This document shows, piece by piece, positions 10,561-22,200 of a stretch of DNA of 64,000 nucleotides (positions within the stretch are counted from its first letter, which is position 1; each line of letters starts with the position of its first letter). The notes beneath the pieces are model-generated. The model had not been told where the DNA came from. It did not search any database and was given only the letters and a program-made list of their open reading frames with translations. The stretch spans positions 297,027-361,026 of the forward strand of contig JAIVFJ010000046.1 of NCBI GenBank assembly GCA_025765615.1, read 5' to 3'. Made by a program: the position numbers and the translations under genes. This DNA comes from Zopfochytrium polystomum (Eukaryota; Chytridiomycota; Chytridiomycetes; Chytridiales; Chytridiaceae).

Positions 10561-11499
10561 TTTTCTTTATCTTTTCATTGGTGATTTTTACTTATTTTTC
10601 CAATTAGTAATTTATCCTGTTTTTCCTGTTTTTCCTGTTTTCTCTCTTATTTCTTCCTTGTTGTCTCTGTCTGTGTCTTTCCTTTCTTGTGTGGCTGAGA
10701 GTGACTGTCTTGTTATCTGCACCAAGCATTTCTTGCCAGCCCTCTCCCTTCTGTTTCCCAAGGAATGCCTGATGATTCTCTGGGCTGTCTTCCTTGTTTG
10801 GCTGGCTCAGCCCCATTTCTTGGTCATTCACTCCTCCCATTCTTTTCTTTACTATTTTATTTATTGTTTTGCTGTTTTGTATGTGTTTTCCCTCCTTTTC
10901 CCCTCCTTTCTGGTGATTCCAACCCTTACCTATTTAAGCAGCTGTCCCCCATCTTGTTGAGTGTATGAACCTGTGCCTGAAGTTGCCTTGCCTGCCCTTT
11001 TCTTCCTGGCTGTATGTAGAGCTGGGGGTTGCAGTCCCCTGGTGTGTGACAGGAGGTTGAAGTCCTCTTGGCCATCATGGCAGTGTGCTGGGTTCAAGCC
11101 CCAGTGCACCTCACCAATTCTGCATGCTGCTTAGGTTGGACTGGGTAGGAGCCACTTGGTGATGGAAGGATGGAGGGTAAATCTGTGGTGGTGCCTCTGG
11201 ATTCCTGTCAATACATCTAGTCGAATCCAGGTCTCCAAGGTGATATGAATGAGCTGGCTGGTCAGGTACTGCTGCAGAAATGGTCTCTGAGGTATGCCCC
11301 CTCCTCCCTGGTTGTTGGCTCCTGTGGCCTCTGGTGGGCCTGGTCTTCACTGGGTTCAGACCCTCTTTCTCTCAGATTAATGCCTGTGATGTCATGGTGT
11401 CACATTTGGGTGAGGGAGTGGTGTTAACCTTCCTTGCTTCTAAGATAGGGAATTCCTCTGGCTTGGTGAAGCAGATGTCTGTGTCCTAGTAGGATGAAG
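10561..11499. other. repeat-derived noncoding DNA, no gene
   Basis: T- and pyrimidine-rich sequence to about 10900, then a GC-richer stretch. No coding region is supported on either strand. Three T-arm-like hairpins occur at 11024-11104 (see findings). Confidence 0.4.
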
Positions 11500-11760
11500 T
11501 AAGAAGAGTCCCACTGTGTCCCACCCCCTGTGTGCCCCCTCCTTGGATTGAGTTGAAACTTCTCCTTGGAGTGAGACAAGTTGTGTCTGGTTCTGTTAAG
11601 TGGAAAACAGTTCTGATTTAATTCAACAGACACCTCTGCACACCAACTGTTCCTTGTGTTTGCCTTCTGTGTCCAACCCCCTCCAACTTAGGGCTTGTCT
11701 TTGACAGAGAGGGAGCCTTGCTCCATGGTGGTGGCTCCAACAGACCAGGGTCTGGCCACT
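11500..11760 (-). repeat. dispersed repeat R, copy 1
   Basis: Read on the minus strand this matches 13890-14120 on the plus strand: GTGCAGAGGTG(T/C)CTGTTG, the CAGAACTG(T/C)TTTCCAC block and AAAGACAAGCCCTA are shared in the same order. Two inverted copies therefore flank the Copia-A1 fragment. Class unknown. Confidence 0.5.
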
Positions 11761-12173
11761 TTCCATTGTGCAGAACTTAGCATTTCTGCATCATTCAGTC
11801 AGTGACTGCCAGCATGTCTCAAACTTAGCACCTTTGCCATTGAAGGGAGCGCTCTACACCACTGAGCTAGAGGGCCTCTGGCCAGTAGTGCAGAGCAGCC
11901 TGAGCCATTCAGCCTGCAACTTAGTGCGTAATAATAACATGAATAATATACATGGCCGCGGCTAAGAGACAGTCCAAATCTCAGTTGTTTGGCTTGCAGG
12001 GACAATAATAACCCATGGAAATAATAAGAAATGGGGTCCAGCTGTGTTACATCACTTTTGTGAAATGTTGTTTGGTCGAGTCAAATTGATAATCCTCACA
12101 AGTTATCAGTTAAAAAAAGCAGGGTATACTCTTTTTATTTGAGGCCGCAGGCTCAACAGCCTGTCGTCCTCAC
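11761..12173 (-). mobile_element. tRNA-derived SINE-like element, copy 2
   Basis: Reverse-complement relative of 10004-10560, with the same GTGAGGACGACAGGCTGT head at 12173 and downstream order. The tRNA-like module (about 11811-11882) has a better A-box than copy 1, TAGCTCAGTGGTGTAGAGCG, followed by GCTAAGTTTGAGACATG. It interrupts a Copia-A pol copy at its 5' head, which marks one element boundary. Confidence 0.55.
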
Positions 12174-13575
12174 AATAACTGTAGGACTGCAAGTTGATGC
12201 CCAGCTGATAGCAGAACTTCCAAACAAGACAAAGTAGTGATTTTCCATCAGCAGGAGCTCCGTGAGCAGCATCTGACTAGCAGAAAATTCCAGACCCTGT
12301 GTTGGAATAAGACAAACCATACTCACGTGTACCATTGATGTAATGAAGGACTCGAATGAGGATCTGCAAGTGGTGTTTGCTTGGGTCCTTGCTGAAGGCG
12401 CCAAGATATGAGACTGCTGGTGCCAAGTCTGGTTGTGTGTGTGTTGCCAAATAGTTGATGCCACCAAGGATTGCTCGGTAGAGCTGTTGATTTGCTGTGG
12501 GTTCATCATTTTCTCGAGGTTGAAGGGTGAGAGGACTGGGGAGAGCAGTTACTGCTGTCTTCTTTCCATTGACTAGGTCTGCATGGCGTTGGAGTAACAC
12601 TTTGATGTAAGCTCGTTGATGCAAGCAGATGCCAGTTGGTGTTCGATGAACTTCCATATTCAGTACGGTCTTGATATGACCTAGTTCGCGGAGCTTATAG
12701 AAGGATTTTAGCAAATTGATGGCAGAGGTGATTTCCTCTGTGTGCCCAAAGAAACAAATATCAGCGACATAGATAGCAATGAAAATAATACGCTCCTTTG
12801 TGCGCTTGAAGAGGATGCACGGATCTGCTGCGCTTTGTTGGTAGTCGGCAGACTTGAGACAACCAATGAGTTCCTGGTACCAACAACGCCCTGCTTGCTT
12901 GATACTGTTGACAGCTTTGTGCAAAAGCCAGACCTTGCCATCAGAACAGTAGCCATCTGGTTGCTCCATGTAGATGGGGACATCAAGTTTGCTGTTGAGG
13001 TAGGCATTGCTAATATCGACCATGGCTGTGTCCCAACCGTTTGAGGCTGTCATAGCAAGGAGCCATCGTAGACTATTGATGCGAACAACAGGAGAGTGAG
13101 TATTCCAGAAATCAACACCACGACGCTGTGTAAAGCCCTTAGCCACTAGTCGTGCGCGAAAGCGCTCAATGCTGCCGTCTGGTTCAAGCTTGACCTTGTA
13201 AACCCATTTGTTCTGCACGACATTGACATTCTTGGGTCGATCAATGACTTCAAAAGCTGCAAGCATTTGGAGGGCATCAATCTCTGTCTGCTCTGCTGCT
13301 ATCCACTCTTTGGACCACTTTCCACGCATGGCCTCAGTGTGTGTTGCCAGGTCTGGACATTCGACACTGGTTAAATATAGATGTCTGGATCGAGTATGTT
13401 TTGGAGATGGGCTGCGCGTAGGAGTGCATGGTGATTTGCGCACATGTGTAGGTGGAGGCTCTGGTGGTGGCGCTTGAGGTGGTAGGTCTCTAGTTGGTAT
13501 TTCAGCAATTGTTTTGTCATCAGGGGTAGGCTTTGGTGGTGTTAGTAAAATTACAGAGGTGTTTATGAGTATTAG
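12174..13575 (-). pseudogene. Copia-A pol fragment A1 (reverse transcriptase, start of RNase H)
   Basis: An open frame from 13575 to 12277 encodes the Pro-rich pol linker and then the copia RT: NKWVYKVKLEPDG, R-L-V-A-K-G-F-T-Q, D-I-S-N-A-Y-L-N, and the active-site strand I-Y-V-A-D-I. The canonical first Asp of YVDD is Ala here (compare YVDD at about 42156-42167), so this RT should be dead. The frame ends G-I-F-C-stop; the same in-frame TAG is in the 41-43 kb copy. The fragment is cut by the SINE at 12173 and by a Copia-B LTR at 13576. No integrase, gag or LTR of its own. Confidence 0.85.
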
Positions 13576-13806
13576 TGTTGAGATTTGACCCACGGGGTAC
13601 ACTACGCCTGTTACTGATGATCCCTTTGAGTACTCCATCCAATCACATTGGATGGGGTGTTTGAAGGACTCAGTAGATTCAATACTTGAATGGGGTGCTC
13701 AGAAGGGCTAATCTGTTCTCAATAAAAAGAGATAGGCAAAGGCGGCTGTTGTTCTGGCTTTGTTCATCCTACCAGTAGGAACACTGCAATTAGAACATGC
13801 ACAAAA
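13576..13806 (+). mobile_element. Copia-B LTR fragment (5' 230 bp)
   Basis: Starts with TGTTGAGATTTGACCCACGG, the LTR 5' end seen at 27973 and 34811, and includes the AATAAAAAGAGATAGGCAAA block. It breaks off at about 13806. Its TG end abuts Copia-A pol directly, so the Copia-A1 fragment was truncated at or by this LTR. The junction makes a spurious fused reading frame of LTR plus RT on the minus strand. Confidence 0.8.
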
Positions 13807-13810
13807 ATGC

Positions 13811-14340
13811 TTCTCTTGGTAAGGAATGAGACTGAGGGCAACAAAGGGGGCCTAAGGCAGCACCAACCAATCTGTGCCAGCTCCTTCCCAAGGCAGAAGC
13901 CAAGGGGGAAGACGAGAGGGGAGGAAAGTGGCCAGGTCCCAACCTGTTGGGGCCACCATCTTGGAGCACCAGCTCCCTCCCTGCCAAAGACAAGCCCTAC
14001 GTTGGAGGGGGTTGGACACAAAGGGCAAACGCAAGGAAAGTTACTGTGCAGAGGTGCCTGTTGGATCAAACCAGAACTGCTTTCCACTACTATTTGTACT
14101 GGCAGACAACCTCAGTCTTAACACTCAGCAATTTGAGGCCTACTGTATCAATCACCAACCTCCTATTGTGAGACTACTCTCAGTGATAAAGTCTAGGGAT
14201 TTTATTCGCAAAAACAAGTTCAGATCTGCCAACTTCGTGGACCCTCACAGGCGCTACAGACATTGTACAGCAATTTCGTTACTACCATTGGAAAGCTCTC
14301 AATCTCCTCTTTCCAACAAACCCTCCTGATCCCGGAACCA
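13811..14340 (+). repeat. dispersed repeat R copy 2, then Copia-A-like leader fragment
   Basis: 13811-14130 holds the second copy of repeat R (inverted relative to 11500-11760). 14200-14340 matches the internal leader of the related copia at 49380-49510 (shared TTCAGATCTGCCAACTT, GCGCTACAGACATTG and CCATTGGAAAGCTCTCA blocks). No coding region is supported. Confidence 0.5.
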
Positions 14341-14493
14341 TGTTAGGGTTTTTTTTTTTTGCAGTAAGCAGTGTGCAGGAGCAACACCTCACACTGTGGA
14401 GCATGAAATCACCAACTGTGATGAGGATTTGGTGCATTTTTTGTCACCTGGTCTTGTCACAATTTTGTATAAAGCCAAACAGCATGCATTGTA

Positions 14494-15796
14494 CAGGGGG
14501 AGGACAAAAGTTTCCGGGCACTGCTGTGCCACCCGCTACCGCCAGCTCATCGATCCGCGCTGCCCCATTGACTCACCAAACTTGGAGCAATCGCCTCGAC
14601 ATTTGACATGGGGACAGCAAAGAGAGTGAAGAATGATCATGGCGTGTGCAAGACGCTGATTGCGATGCACAACAACGGGAAGAGCACCTGTGAGATTGCC
14701 AATTACACAACTGTACCGAAGTCAACGGTCCAGGATATAATTACGCGCTATGAGAACACTGGCAGTCTCACTCACCTGCCCCGTTCCGGACGGCCCTCGC
14801 AAGCTCTCAGAGAACAATCGCTGTTATTTGGTTCTAGCTACAAAGGGATCTGCATCAAACAGAAGGCAAACATTTGGCGACCTTACAAATCCGTTGAATT
14901 CTGCTTGTGACAATCCCGTTTCAACGAGGACTGTTCGACATGTACTTCACGAGGAGGGAATTTTCAACTGTCTTGCAGCCAAAAAGCCCTATCTAAAGCC
15001 AGAGCATCGACGTAAACGGCTTGAATTTGCTAAGGAGCATGTCAGGTGATCCGTTGAAGAGTGGGAGAAGGTAATTTGGACTGATGAGGCCAGCTTTGAG
15101 ACTGGAGCGCAGGGGCAGGTCCGTGTTTGGTGCTGTGCTGGTGAAAAGCTCAAACCAGAATGTTTTCAAGCAACAGTGAAGAGTGGCCGCCAGTCGTTCT
15201 CAATTTGGGCTTGTTTCCGCAGTTCGATTGCAGGAAGCTATGCATTCATTGACAGGCGACTAAACAGCTCACAGTATATTGACATTTTGGATGGTCAACT
15301 TCAAGTCTTTATTGAATATTTGGATGAACAGAATGCCGACGAGGAGTTTCTTGAGAACAGCCTGATCTATCAGCATGACAATGCACCAGCTCACACAGCC
15401 CTGAAAGGTAAAGCTTGGTTCAAAGAAAAGGGCTTGCCTATCATGAACTGGCCCACTCAAAGCCTGGATTTGAACCCCATAGAGAATCTCTGGGCTCGAC
15501 TTAAAGATCAAGTATCAGAAGACCAACCACTTGGCCTTGAGGTGTTGAAAAAGTCAGTTCAAAAAGCTTGGCAGGAAATTGAACCCCAGTTCCTCCAATC
15601 ATTAGTGAAGAGTATGCCTGCAAGGATGCAAGCTACTATTGAGAGCGATGGAGGGCCAACAGACTATTGACCAGACTTTCAAACCATCACGTTCTTTTTG
15701 CTTGAAATACAATTAAGTTTTGTGGAATTGGATGGCTCATGTTGAGCAAAATTTTGGTGGCACAGCAAGTGCCTGGAAACTTTTGTACCCCCCCTG
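14494..15796 (+). mobile_element. Tc1/mariner transposon with intact inverted repeats and TA target duplication
   Basis: Terminal inverted repeats 14494-14533 and 15756-15796 share CAGGGGG...ACAAAAGTTTCC and GCTGTGCCACC. TA dinucleotides at 14492-14493 and 15797-15798 are the target duplication. The uninterrupted target, CATTGTACAACAGTC, is present in the Copia-A LTR at about 38506-38520. Length 1303 bp. The encoded transposase is broken, so the element could move only if supplied with transposase in trans. Confidence 0.92.
14608..15670 (+). pseudogene. Tc1/mariner transposase (DD34E), broken
   Basis: N-terminal helix-turn-helix (K-S-T-C-E-I-A...P-K-S-T-V-Q-D-I-I) and the basic G-R-P linker start in one frame. 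The frame shifts by one base near 14800. It continues with R-T-V-R-H-V-L, a TGA stop at 15047-15049, and then the catalytic domain. The three acidic residues are visible: W-T-D-E-A-S-F (about 15080), Y-Q-H-D-N-A-P-A-H (about 15374) and L-D-L-N-P-I-E-N-L-W (about 15468), the last with the Tc1-type E spacing. Length if continuous would be about 345 residues, normal for the family. Confidence 0.9.
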
Positions 15797-15891
15797 TACA
15801 ATAGTCTCCCATCTCAGCTTCACCATCACAAGAGAGAAGTCCACCAGAGTAGTTCACCACCATCCACAAACAGTGGCTGTCATTTCTTTCA

Positions 15892-17079
15892 TACAAAATT
15901 GTGACCCATCCCAATCATGCGGAGTATAAACAACGAGCAGAAACGAGGAAGAACGTGCAGAATGCACCAACACACTTGAAAAGCGCACAGAGGCAGTGCC
16001 ACTTGCCACCACCACTCCCACACTACCAACTTGCTCAGTTTTCGTCCCCCCACCATTCCACCACCACCTACAGCAGTTTTAACAGTGGGGAAGACGTTTT
16101 GACAGTCGTTTTTTGCTGCAGCAGCATCGTAGAGCATGTAGCAGCACTCACTCACAGCATCAGCCACCTAAGGACGTTGAATTTTGAGAATTTCGTTTGC
16201 CAACTTCTCTCAATTGCTTTGGGAATCGCTAAACACAACAGGAAAGCGGCGATTCCGCTCTATCTACCCACCAAACGTCGTTATCCTCGACTGGTTCCTT
16301 GCAGACTAACAGCTGTCCGCATTTTTACTGTTCAATTAGCACTCAACTCGTCGAATTTGCTGTATTGGAGTTTCCCATCAGCACAACTCAGCCAAAAACT
16401 GTTAGATTTTGGGTTTTTGCAGTAAGCAGTGTGCAGGAGCAGCACCTCTCACTGTGGTGCATGGGAGCACCAACTGTGATGAGGATTTGGTGCATTTTTT
16501 GTCACTTTGTCTTTGTCACAATTTTGTATAAAGCCAAACAGCATACATTGTGCAACAGTCTCCCATCTCAGCTTCACCATCACAAGAGAGTGGTCCACCA
16601 GAGTAGTTCACCACCATCCACAAACAGCAGCAGTCATTTCTTTCAAAAACCAACCAAATTGCCTCAACCCAATTTTCCTGCATTGCTCAGCGCCCAATCT
16701 TCGTAATTCCACTCCGTGATCAATTAGATACATCAACTTTCAATGCATAAAATTGAGTTACAAGCCGCAACCATATTTTGCGCTATCCAGTTGTGCCGCC
16801 ACTCATTTTTCGCTTCAAATCCGTGACAAGTCAGTTTTTCTCGTCCTCAACTCGCTACGTACGCGTTTTTTCTTGTCCTCAACTCACTACACATGTGTGC
16901 AAACTTGGCTACACCTATCCACACCCATCCCTTGACCATCAAGCATCGTACCATGCTGGTTGAGGGTCGACTTAAAGACTGCTACTATTCGCTACAAAGG
17001 GTCAACACTAAATCAAGGAAATCACTGCCTTTCAAATTTCTATTCTCCTGCAAAGCTCTCACACATTTTCCTCCCAAGC
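15892..17079 (+). other. Copia-A 5' leader (copy A2), with a nested solo LTR
   Basis: Noncoding leader between LTR and gag. It matches 38605-39490 of the other Copia-A copy throughout, starting TACAAAATTGTGACCCATCC. The nested solo LTR at 16400-16645 interrupts it. No gene. Confidence 0.75.
16400..16645 (+). mobile_element. solo Copia-A LTR with AAAAC target duplication
   Basis: 246-nt LTR, TGTTAG...TTTCTTTCA, flanked by AAAAC at 16395-16399 and 16646-16650. Removing it rejoins a leader sequence parallel to 39110-39130. It is a product of LTR-LTR recombination after insertion of one Copia-A into another. Confidence 0.9.
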
Positions 17080-18017
17080 ATGAGAGAGTGTGATCAAATC
17101 AAGTATGCTTCCCTTGCATTCCCCATTCTTAAAGGCACAGCAAATTTTGGAGATTGGTTGGACAACCTAATTTCAGAACTATCCAACAAAAAGCAATGGT
17201 CTCCACCACTGCATCAACCCGGACTGAATTAACGTTTTATGCAACAATCAAGTGGACCCCGATCGGATCCTAATGTCAGCCCAACATGCAGAGTACGCAG
17301 GGGGCCCAACTGTGGCGAGCATTATGCATTTGCACGAGACAGGCATGAGCTCGTCAAATGGTTCCCAGGGACAGAAGACCAGAACACATACTGTATCCTT
17401 CTCATTCGATGACATGTTGAACCAGAGCTCCTACCACAGTTCCCCCAACAAGGGCGAATTTTTGTCTACACACTGCTTGGAGAAATCGCGCTTGCATGTT
17501 GAACAACAGATCAAGGATTAGCAAAAGGAAATCATTGATGATTTCAAACGTATAAAAATGCAACCTTGCTGAATCATCTGAGTCATTTGCAATCCGCTTC
17601 ATTACAGCTTACCACAAAGTAGAAAGTTTTGCAGAAAGTTCATCAGTGGAAATTCGCAGTCGCATCACACCATTTTCCAAAGTTGTGCGAGTCTTCATAT
17701 CTGCCCTGAACTACACACTAATTGATATGGGTGTTGCCAACATGTTCATATTTGCAGGGAATCCTATTACTTCTGTTTCATCATTGACTAAACTAATCAC
17801 CTTATTTAAATCTACCACCCACCAAAATACATATGATGAGAGGCGGGATCGACTTGCAGCACAACAGGAGCGGGACCTGACAACAGCCGTTCCAGAAGTC
17901 ACTACACCAACAGCAAATGTAATTATTCAGCCAAAAGTACACTATAGTCAACCCTGTGGTCGTGACAGTTACCAAAAACCTCAGCAGTGCCAACTGTATC
18001 CTAATATCGGCCCAACA
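17080..18017 (+). pseudogene. Copia-A gag, copy A2 (5' part, decayed)
   Basis: ATG at 17080 opens a gag N-terminus with A-F-P-I-L-K-G-T-A-N-F-G-D-W-L-D-N-L, the typical UBN2/copia gag beginning. The frame is then lost several times. A later piece (17646-18017) holds R-S-R-I-T-P-F-S-K-V-V-R-V-F and the Y-D-E-R-R-D-R-L-A-A-Q-Q-E-R-D segment. It stops where the minus-strand Copia-B element begins at 18018. Confidence 0.75.
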
Positions 18018-19130
18018 TGATGAAATCGCACCCAGGAGTGGAGGGACTTGGTGTGTGTGGGGATGAAGAGAGAGAGAGAGAGAGAGCAGTGATGATGGCA
18101 AAGGGAGAGGAGTGAGAGGATGGAGAGAGGAGAGAGGAGTGAGTGGGCAGAGATGGAAGAGAGAGCAAATGGAGGAAGAGAGATTGGCTTGTTTTGCACT
18201 GAATTCTGTCAAAGCAGCAAGGAGGGGGTTGGATTCCTTGTTTGATCTCTGTGAGAGGTTGCTGCTTTTATACTCCTGCAGGTTGGAGCCATCAGAAAAC
18301 AGAGGGAGCAGTGGGCTGCACAGAGCAGGCCACAGAACAGGCTGAGCACCAACCCCCAGCCTGGGCTAAGTACCCATTCAGGGCTGAGTACCACCCAGGG
18401 CTGAGTACCATCCTGGGCTGAGCATCACCCAGGGCTGAGTACCAGCCTGGGCTAAACACCACCCAGGGCTAAGTACCAGCCAGGGCTGAGTAAGCCAGGG
18501 CTGAGTACCACCAGGAACCAATTTACAGCTTGTTTGAGAAACAGTTGCTTGTAAATTGGTTTGGTTGTTTCCAATCAGGAAGCTTGTTTGGGAAACAAGC
18601 CGCTTTTTTCGTTGTTTTTAGAAATCCAATGATTGGTGCAATCTCTGGTGAGCTCAGTTTTTATCTCACTTTTAGAAATGCAGTGATTGGTGCAATCCCT
18701 GATTCCTAAATGCCTGTTGCATTGCTCAGATTGCACAGCACAGCAGGGAAGCTGGAATTCCGGATCAGGGAGTGGAATTCCGATGCAGAGAGCGGAATTC
18801 CAGATCAGGAAGCGGAATTCCGATGCATGGGGCAGTGGTACACTGCTTCTGCATGCTTGCTGTGCTGTGTTACATGTGCAGAGTGCGTAGTTTGAGCGTT
18901 TTTGTTCATGTTCTAATTGCATTGTTCCTACCGGTAGGATGAACAAAGCTAGAACAACAGCCGCCTTTGCCTATCTCTTTTTATTGAGAACAGATTAGCC
19001 CTTCCGAGTGCCCCATTCAAGTATTGAATCTACTGAGCCCTTCAAACACCGCATCCAATGTGATTGGATGGAGTACTCAAAGGGATCATCAGTAACGGGC
19101 GTAGTGTACCCCGTGGGTCGAATCTCAACA
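18018..19130 (-). repeat. Copia-B 3' LTR of the minus-strand copy
   Basis: 1113 nt, TG...CA ends in both readings (TGATGAAATC...TCTCAACA as written on the plus strand). Contains a CT/GA microsatellite (18069-18086), a TATAAAAG box in a GAGTATAAAAGCAGC context on the minus strand (about 18267-18274), an array of about 20-nt TACTCAGCCC(T)-type repeats (18345-18510), and GGAATTCC palindromes (18755-18820). Confidence 0.85.
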
Positions 19131-19294
19131 CACCCCCGCAATATAAAGAGAGGGGGCAACTGTTTCTCCTGGAGTACATGGCTGTCCAACAATGCCAGCC
19201 AAGCAGTGGGACTCGAACCCACCCATGCACCCCCCTACACTTGTGAAAACCTGCATGAACCCACAAGTGTAGCTGGAGAAGCCAGAGAGAGCCT

Positions 19295-22200
19295 TTAGAC
19301 TAAGCGTTGTGCTGATTTGAGCGTGGGCACCACGCTTATACCTTGGAGGTCGGCGAGACTGCAAATTCCCATCAGTGATGCAAGCTTTGCATGTTGAGCT
19401 GCAGGAAGAGCTTTGGTGAGAAGGTCGGCAATCATCATGTCCGTTGGGCAATGAATGAGTTGAACCTCCTTTCTCTCCAAGTGGTCCCGTATGAAATGCA
19501 ACCTCACGTCAAAGTGTTTGACCCGGCCATGGTGTATTGGATTCATAGCAATAGCTATGGTTGAACGATTGTCTTCATAAACAGTAGTGGGCTTATTTAA
19601 ATCCATACCCAGCTCCTGAAAGAGCATTCGTAGCCAGATTGCCTCTTTGATGGCCTCAGTAAGGGAGAAGTATTCCGCCTCAGTTGAGGACAAAGCGACA
19701 ACTGATTGTTTCTTGCTGTACCATGTAATAGCACCCCCGCAAAGCATGAACACATGCCCTGACCTCGACTTGCGTCCATCCTCTTCAGCATAGCTGGCAT
19801 CAGCGTAGCCATGTGGTTCATCCCACTCTGGGTAAGAAATACCCGCAGCTTTCTCTACCTCTGGGAGCGTTGCATTGGTGATGCATGTCATCTGGGAGTC
19901 TCCCTTCTGGTAGAAAAGTCCATGATCCCAGGTAGCGCGGACATATCGCAGCAATCTGTCAAGCGCGAGGGAATCTGAATGGGTTGGAGCAGACTGGTAT
20001 TGTGCAAGTGTATTCACAGCATACGCAATGTCAGGGCGCGTCAAGTTTGCAAGGTAAGCAAGTTGCATGAGTGTGCTTCGGAAGTATTCTGACTCTTTTT
20101 GTGGAAGTTTTCCAGAGTCCACATCGTGTATCCATGTCGTGGACATGGGAGTTGCTTTGATTTTGACAGGTAAGCCTTCATCGTCACACCAGTAGTTTGC
20201 TTCCTCCAAGACATGCTGTGTGTAGTTTTTCTGTCCAATAAAGATTCCATCTTTGATTTTCTCAACTTGGATGCCAACAGCAACTTTTGGGTTGAGGTCC
20301 TCGCGGATTTTGAACTTTGATTTGATCAGAGAAAGAATTTTGGCAATTTCTTCTTCAGTGTGACTGAAGATGAGGATGTCATCTACGTATAGAGTGATGA
20401 TGGTCTTGACCTTTCCATCAGGGTGCCTTTGCACAAAGACACAGTGGTCAGTCTTCAATTGCGTAAATCCAATTTCTACTAGGAAGTCGCGGATTGTTTT
20501 GTACCACTGTCGACCAGACTGGTGCAGTCCGTACAGACTCTTCCTGAGTAAACAGACAAGAAGTATCCCGTCTGCACCACGTATCTCAAAGCCTTCTGGT
20601 TGTTCCGTGAAGTTTTCAATGTCCAGTTTGGCGTTCAAGTATGCGGTTTCGACATCAAGGCCTGCAAGTATGAGGTCAAACAGCAACGAGATAGCAAGGA
20701 TTGCCCTTATGGAGGAGCTGCAGACGACAGGGGAGAAGGTCTCATTGTAGTCCTGACCAAAGATCTGAGTGTAACCCCAACCAACAAGGCGAGGCCTTGA
20801 ACCGTTCAAGGTACCCTTCACTGTCAAACTTGTAGGCAAAAACCCATTTGGGCTTGAGTATCTTACGCCCTTTAGGTCGAGCCACTAAGTCCCAGACATG
20901 CTTTGACGTGATTGAATTGATCTCTGAGAGTTGAGCTGCCTTCCAATACTTTGCAAAAGGAGAACGCATGGCCTCTTTATGCGAAGCAGGGAGTGGCGGT
21001 AAGTCCCGCTGGTGGATCCTTTCTGTTGGATATGCTGTGACTTCCTCCGGCTCAAGCACAGTGTCTGCTTTGAGCGTTTGGTAGAGTTCACGAAATTGTC
21101 CCCGTGCTATTCGTAGTTTACGATTTCTTGCAGTTAAAGCGCGGAGTGTTTTCCGACTGTAAGTGGAAGGACTTGTGGCAATTGATGGTTTTATTTGTAG
21201 TTTACAAAGGTTTGCCTTCAATGCCAGGTAGTCACGTAAACCTGATGGCTCTCGTGGTATGATTGGGGGATTTGTTGCCTCCCCTGTTGACTCTGGCAAA
21301 GCTAGAATGTCAGGGGAAGTTGAGCGCTCCCTAGGAGGGATTTCCTGTTCATCAGGTATTGACTCTGGTTCAGAATCAGAAGCGTCGTATAGCATACCCA
21401 GCTGTAGATCTCCCCCCTGTGATTCTGCAGGTGGTATATCGTCTTTTGTGAGTCAAACAGAGCGTCAGGATGTGCCACATCTGGATCAGTGGACATAGCG
21501 GGGGTATGCAACGAGGAGGAAAGATATTGGAAATCCTGAGCTGTGGGTTGGACTGGTCCCCATTCCTTCAAGCGGGAGTCATGAAGGAACTGTCTCCAGT
21601 TCCGCACAATGCCAGGAAAAACATTTTCGTGAAAGGGGACATGGAAGTGTTCCGATATTCTCTGGGTTTTCAAGTCGTAGACTACTGGAAGAGTGTTTGC
21701 TTTATACCCTAAGAATATGCCTGGCGCCGCTTTGTCAGGATGTTTAAGTGTTCGCTTTTCCTTTGGGATACGGTGGATAACCAAACAGCCAAAGGTGCGG
21801 ATGTGATCAACATTTGGCTTTTCACCGTACCAAGCTTCGTAAGGTGTTTTCTTAGTGTAAGAGTGGTAAACCCTGTTCTTGATGTATGCTGCGTAGCGGA
21901 CTGCATACACAAAGAAAGAGTGGGGCAATCGTGACTCTAAGAGCATGCAGTGTGCCATGTCTTTGAGAGTGTTGACCTGACGTTCTACCAGCCCATTGAA
22001 TTCCTTGGTGAATGCAGGACTAGGTTCTAAAACAATAGGAGGGTGCCGAGTATTGGCCCAAGTTTTGAATTCTCCATCTTTGAAGATTTCCCCCCTGTCA
22101 CAGCGCACAGATGTGATATGTTTGCCATGTTGTTGTTCAAACCTTTCGATCGTAGACTGGAATCTTGTCGGCGCGTCAGACAAAGAGTTGAGGAACTCAA

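Larger units (their letters stand above)
14341..15891 (+). mobile_element. Copia-A LTR, split by a Tc1/mariner insertion
   Basis: LTR pieces 14341-14493 and 15799-15891 add up to 246 nt, the same length as the solo LTR at 16400-16645. It starts TGTTAG and ends TTTCTTTCA, with a TATA-like GTATAAAG just before the insertion point. It is followed by the Copia-A leader, so it is a 5' LTR. Confidence 0.85.

Noticed and set aside
13570..13640. Fusion protein of LTR sequence with Copia-A reverse transcriptase
   Set aside because: The first about 22 residues come from the Copia-B LTR in antisense; the frame is open across the junction by chance.
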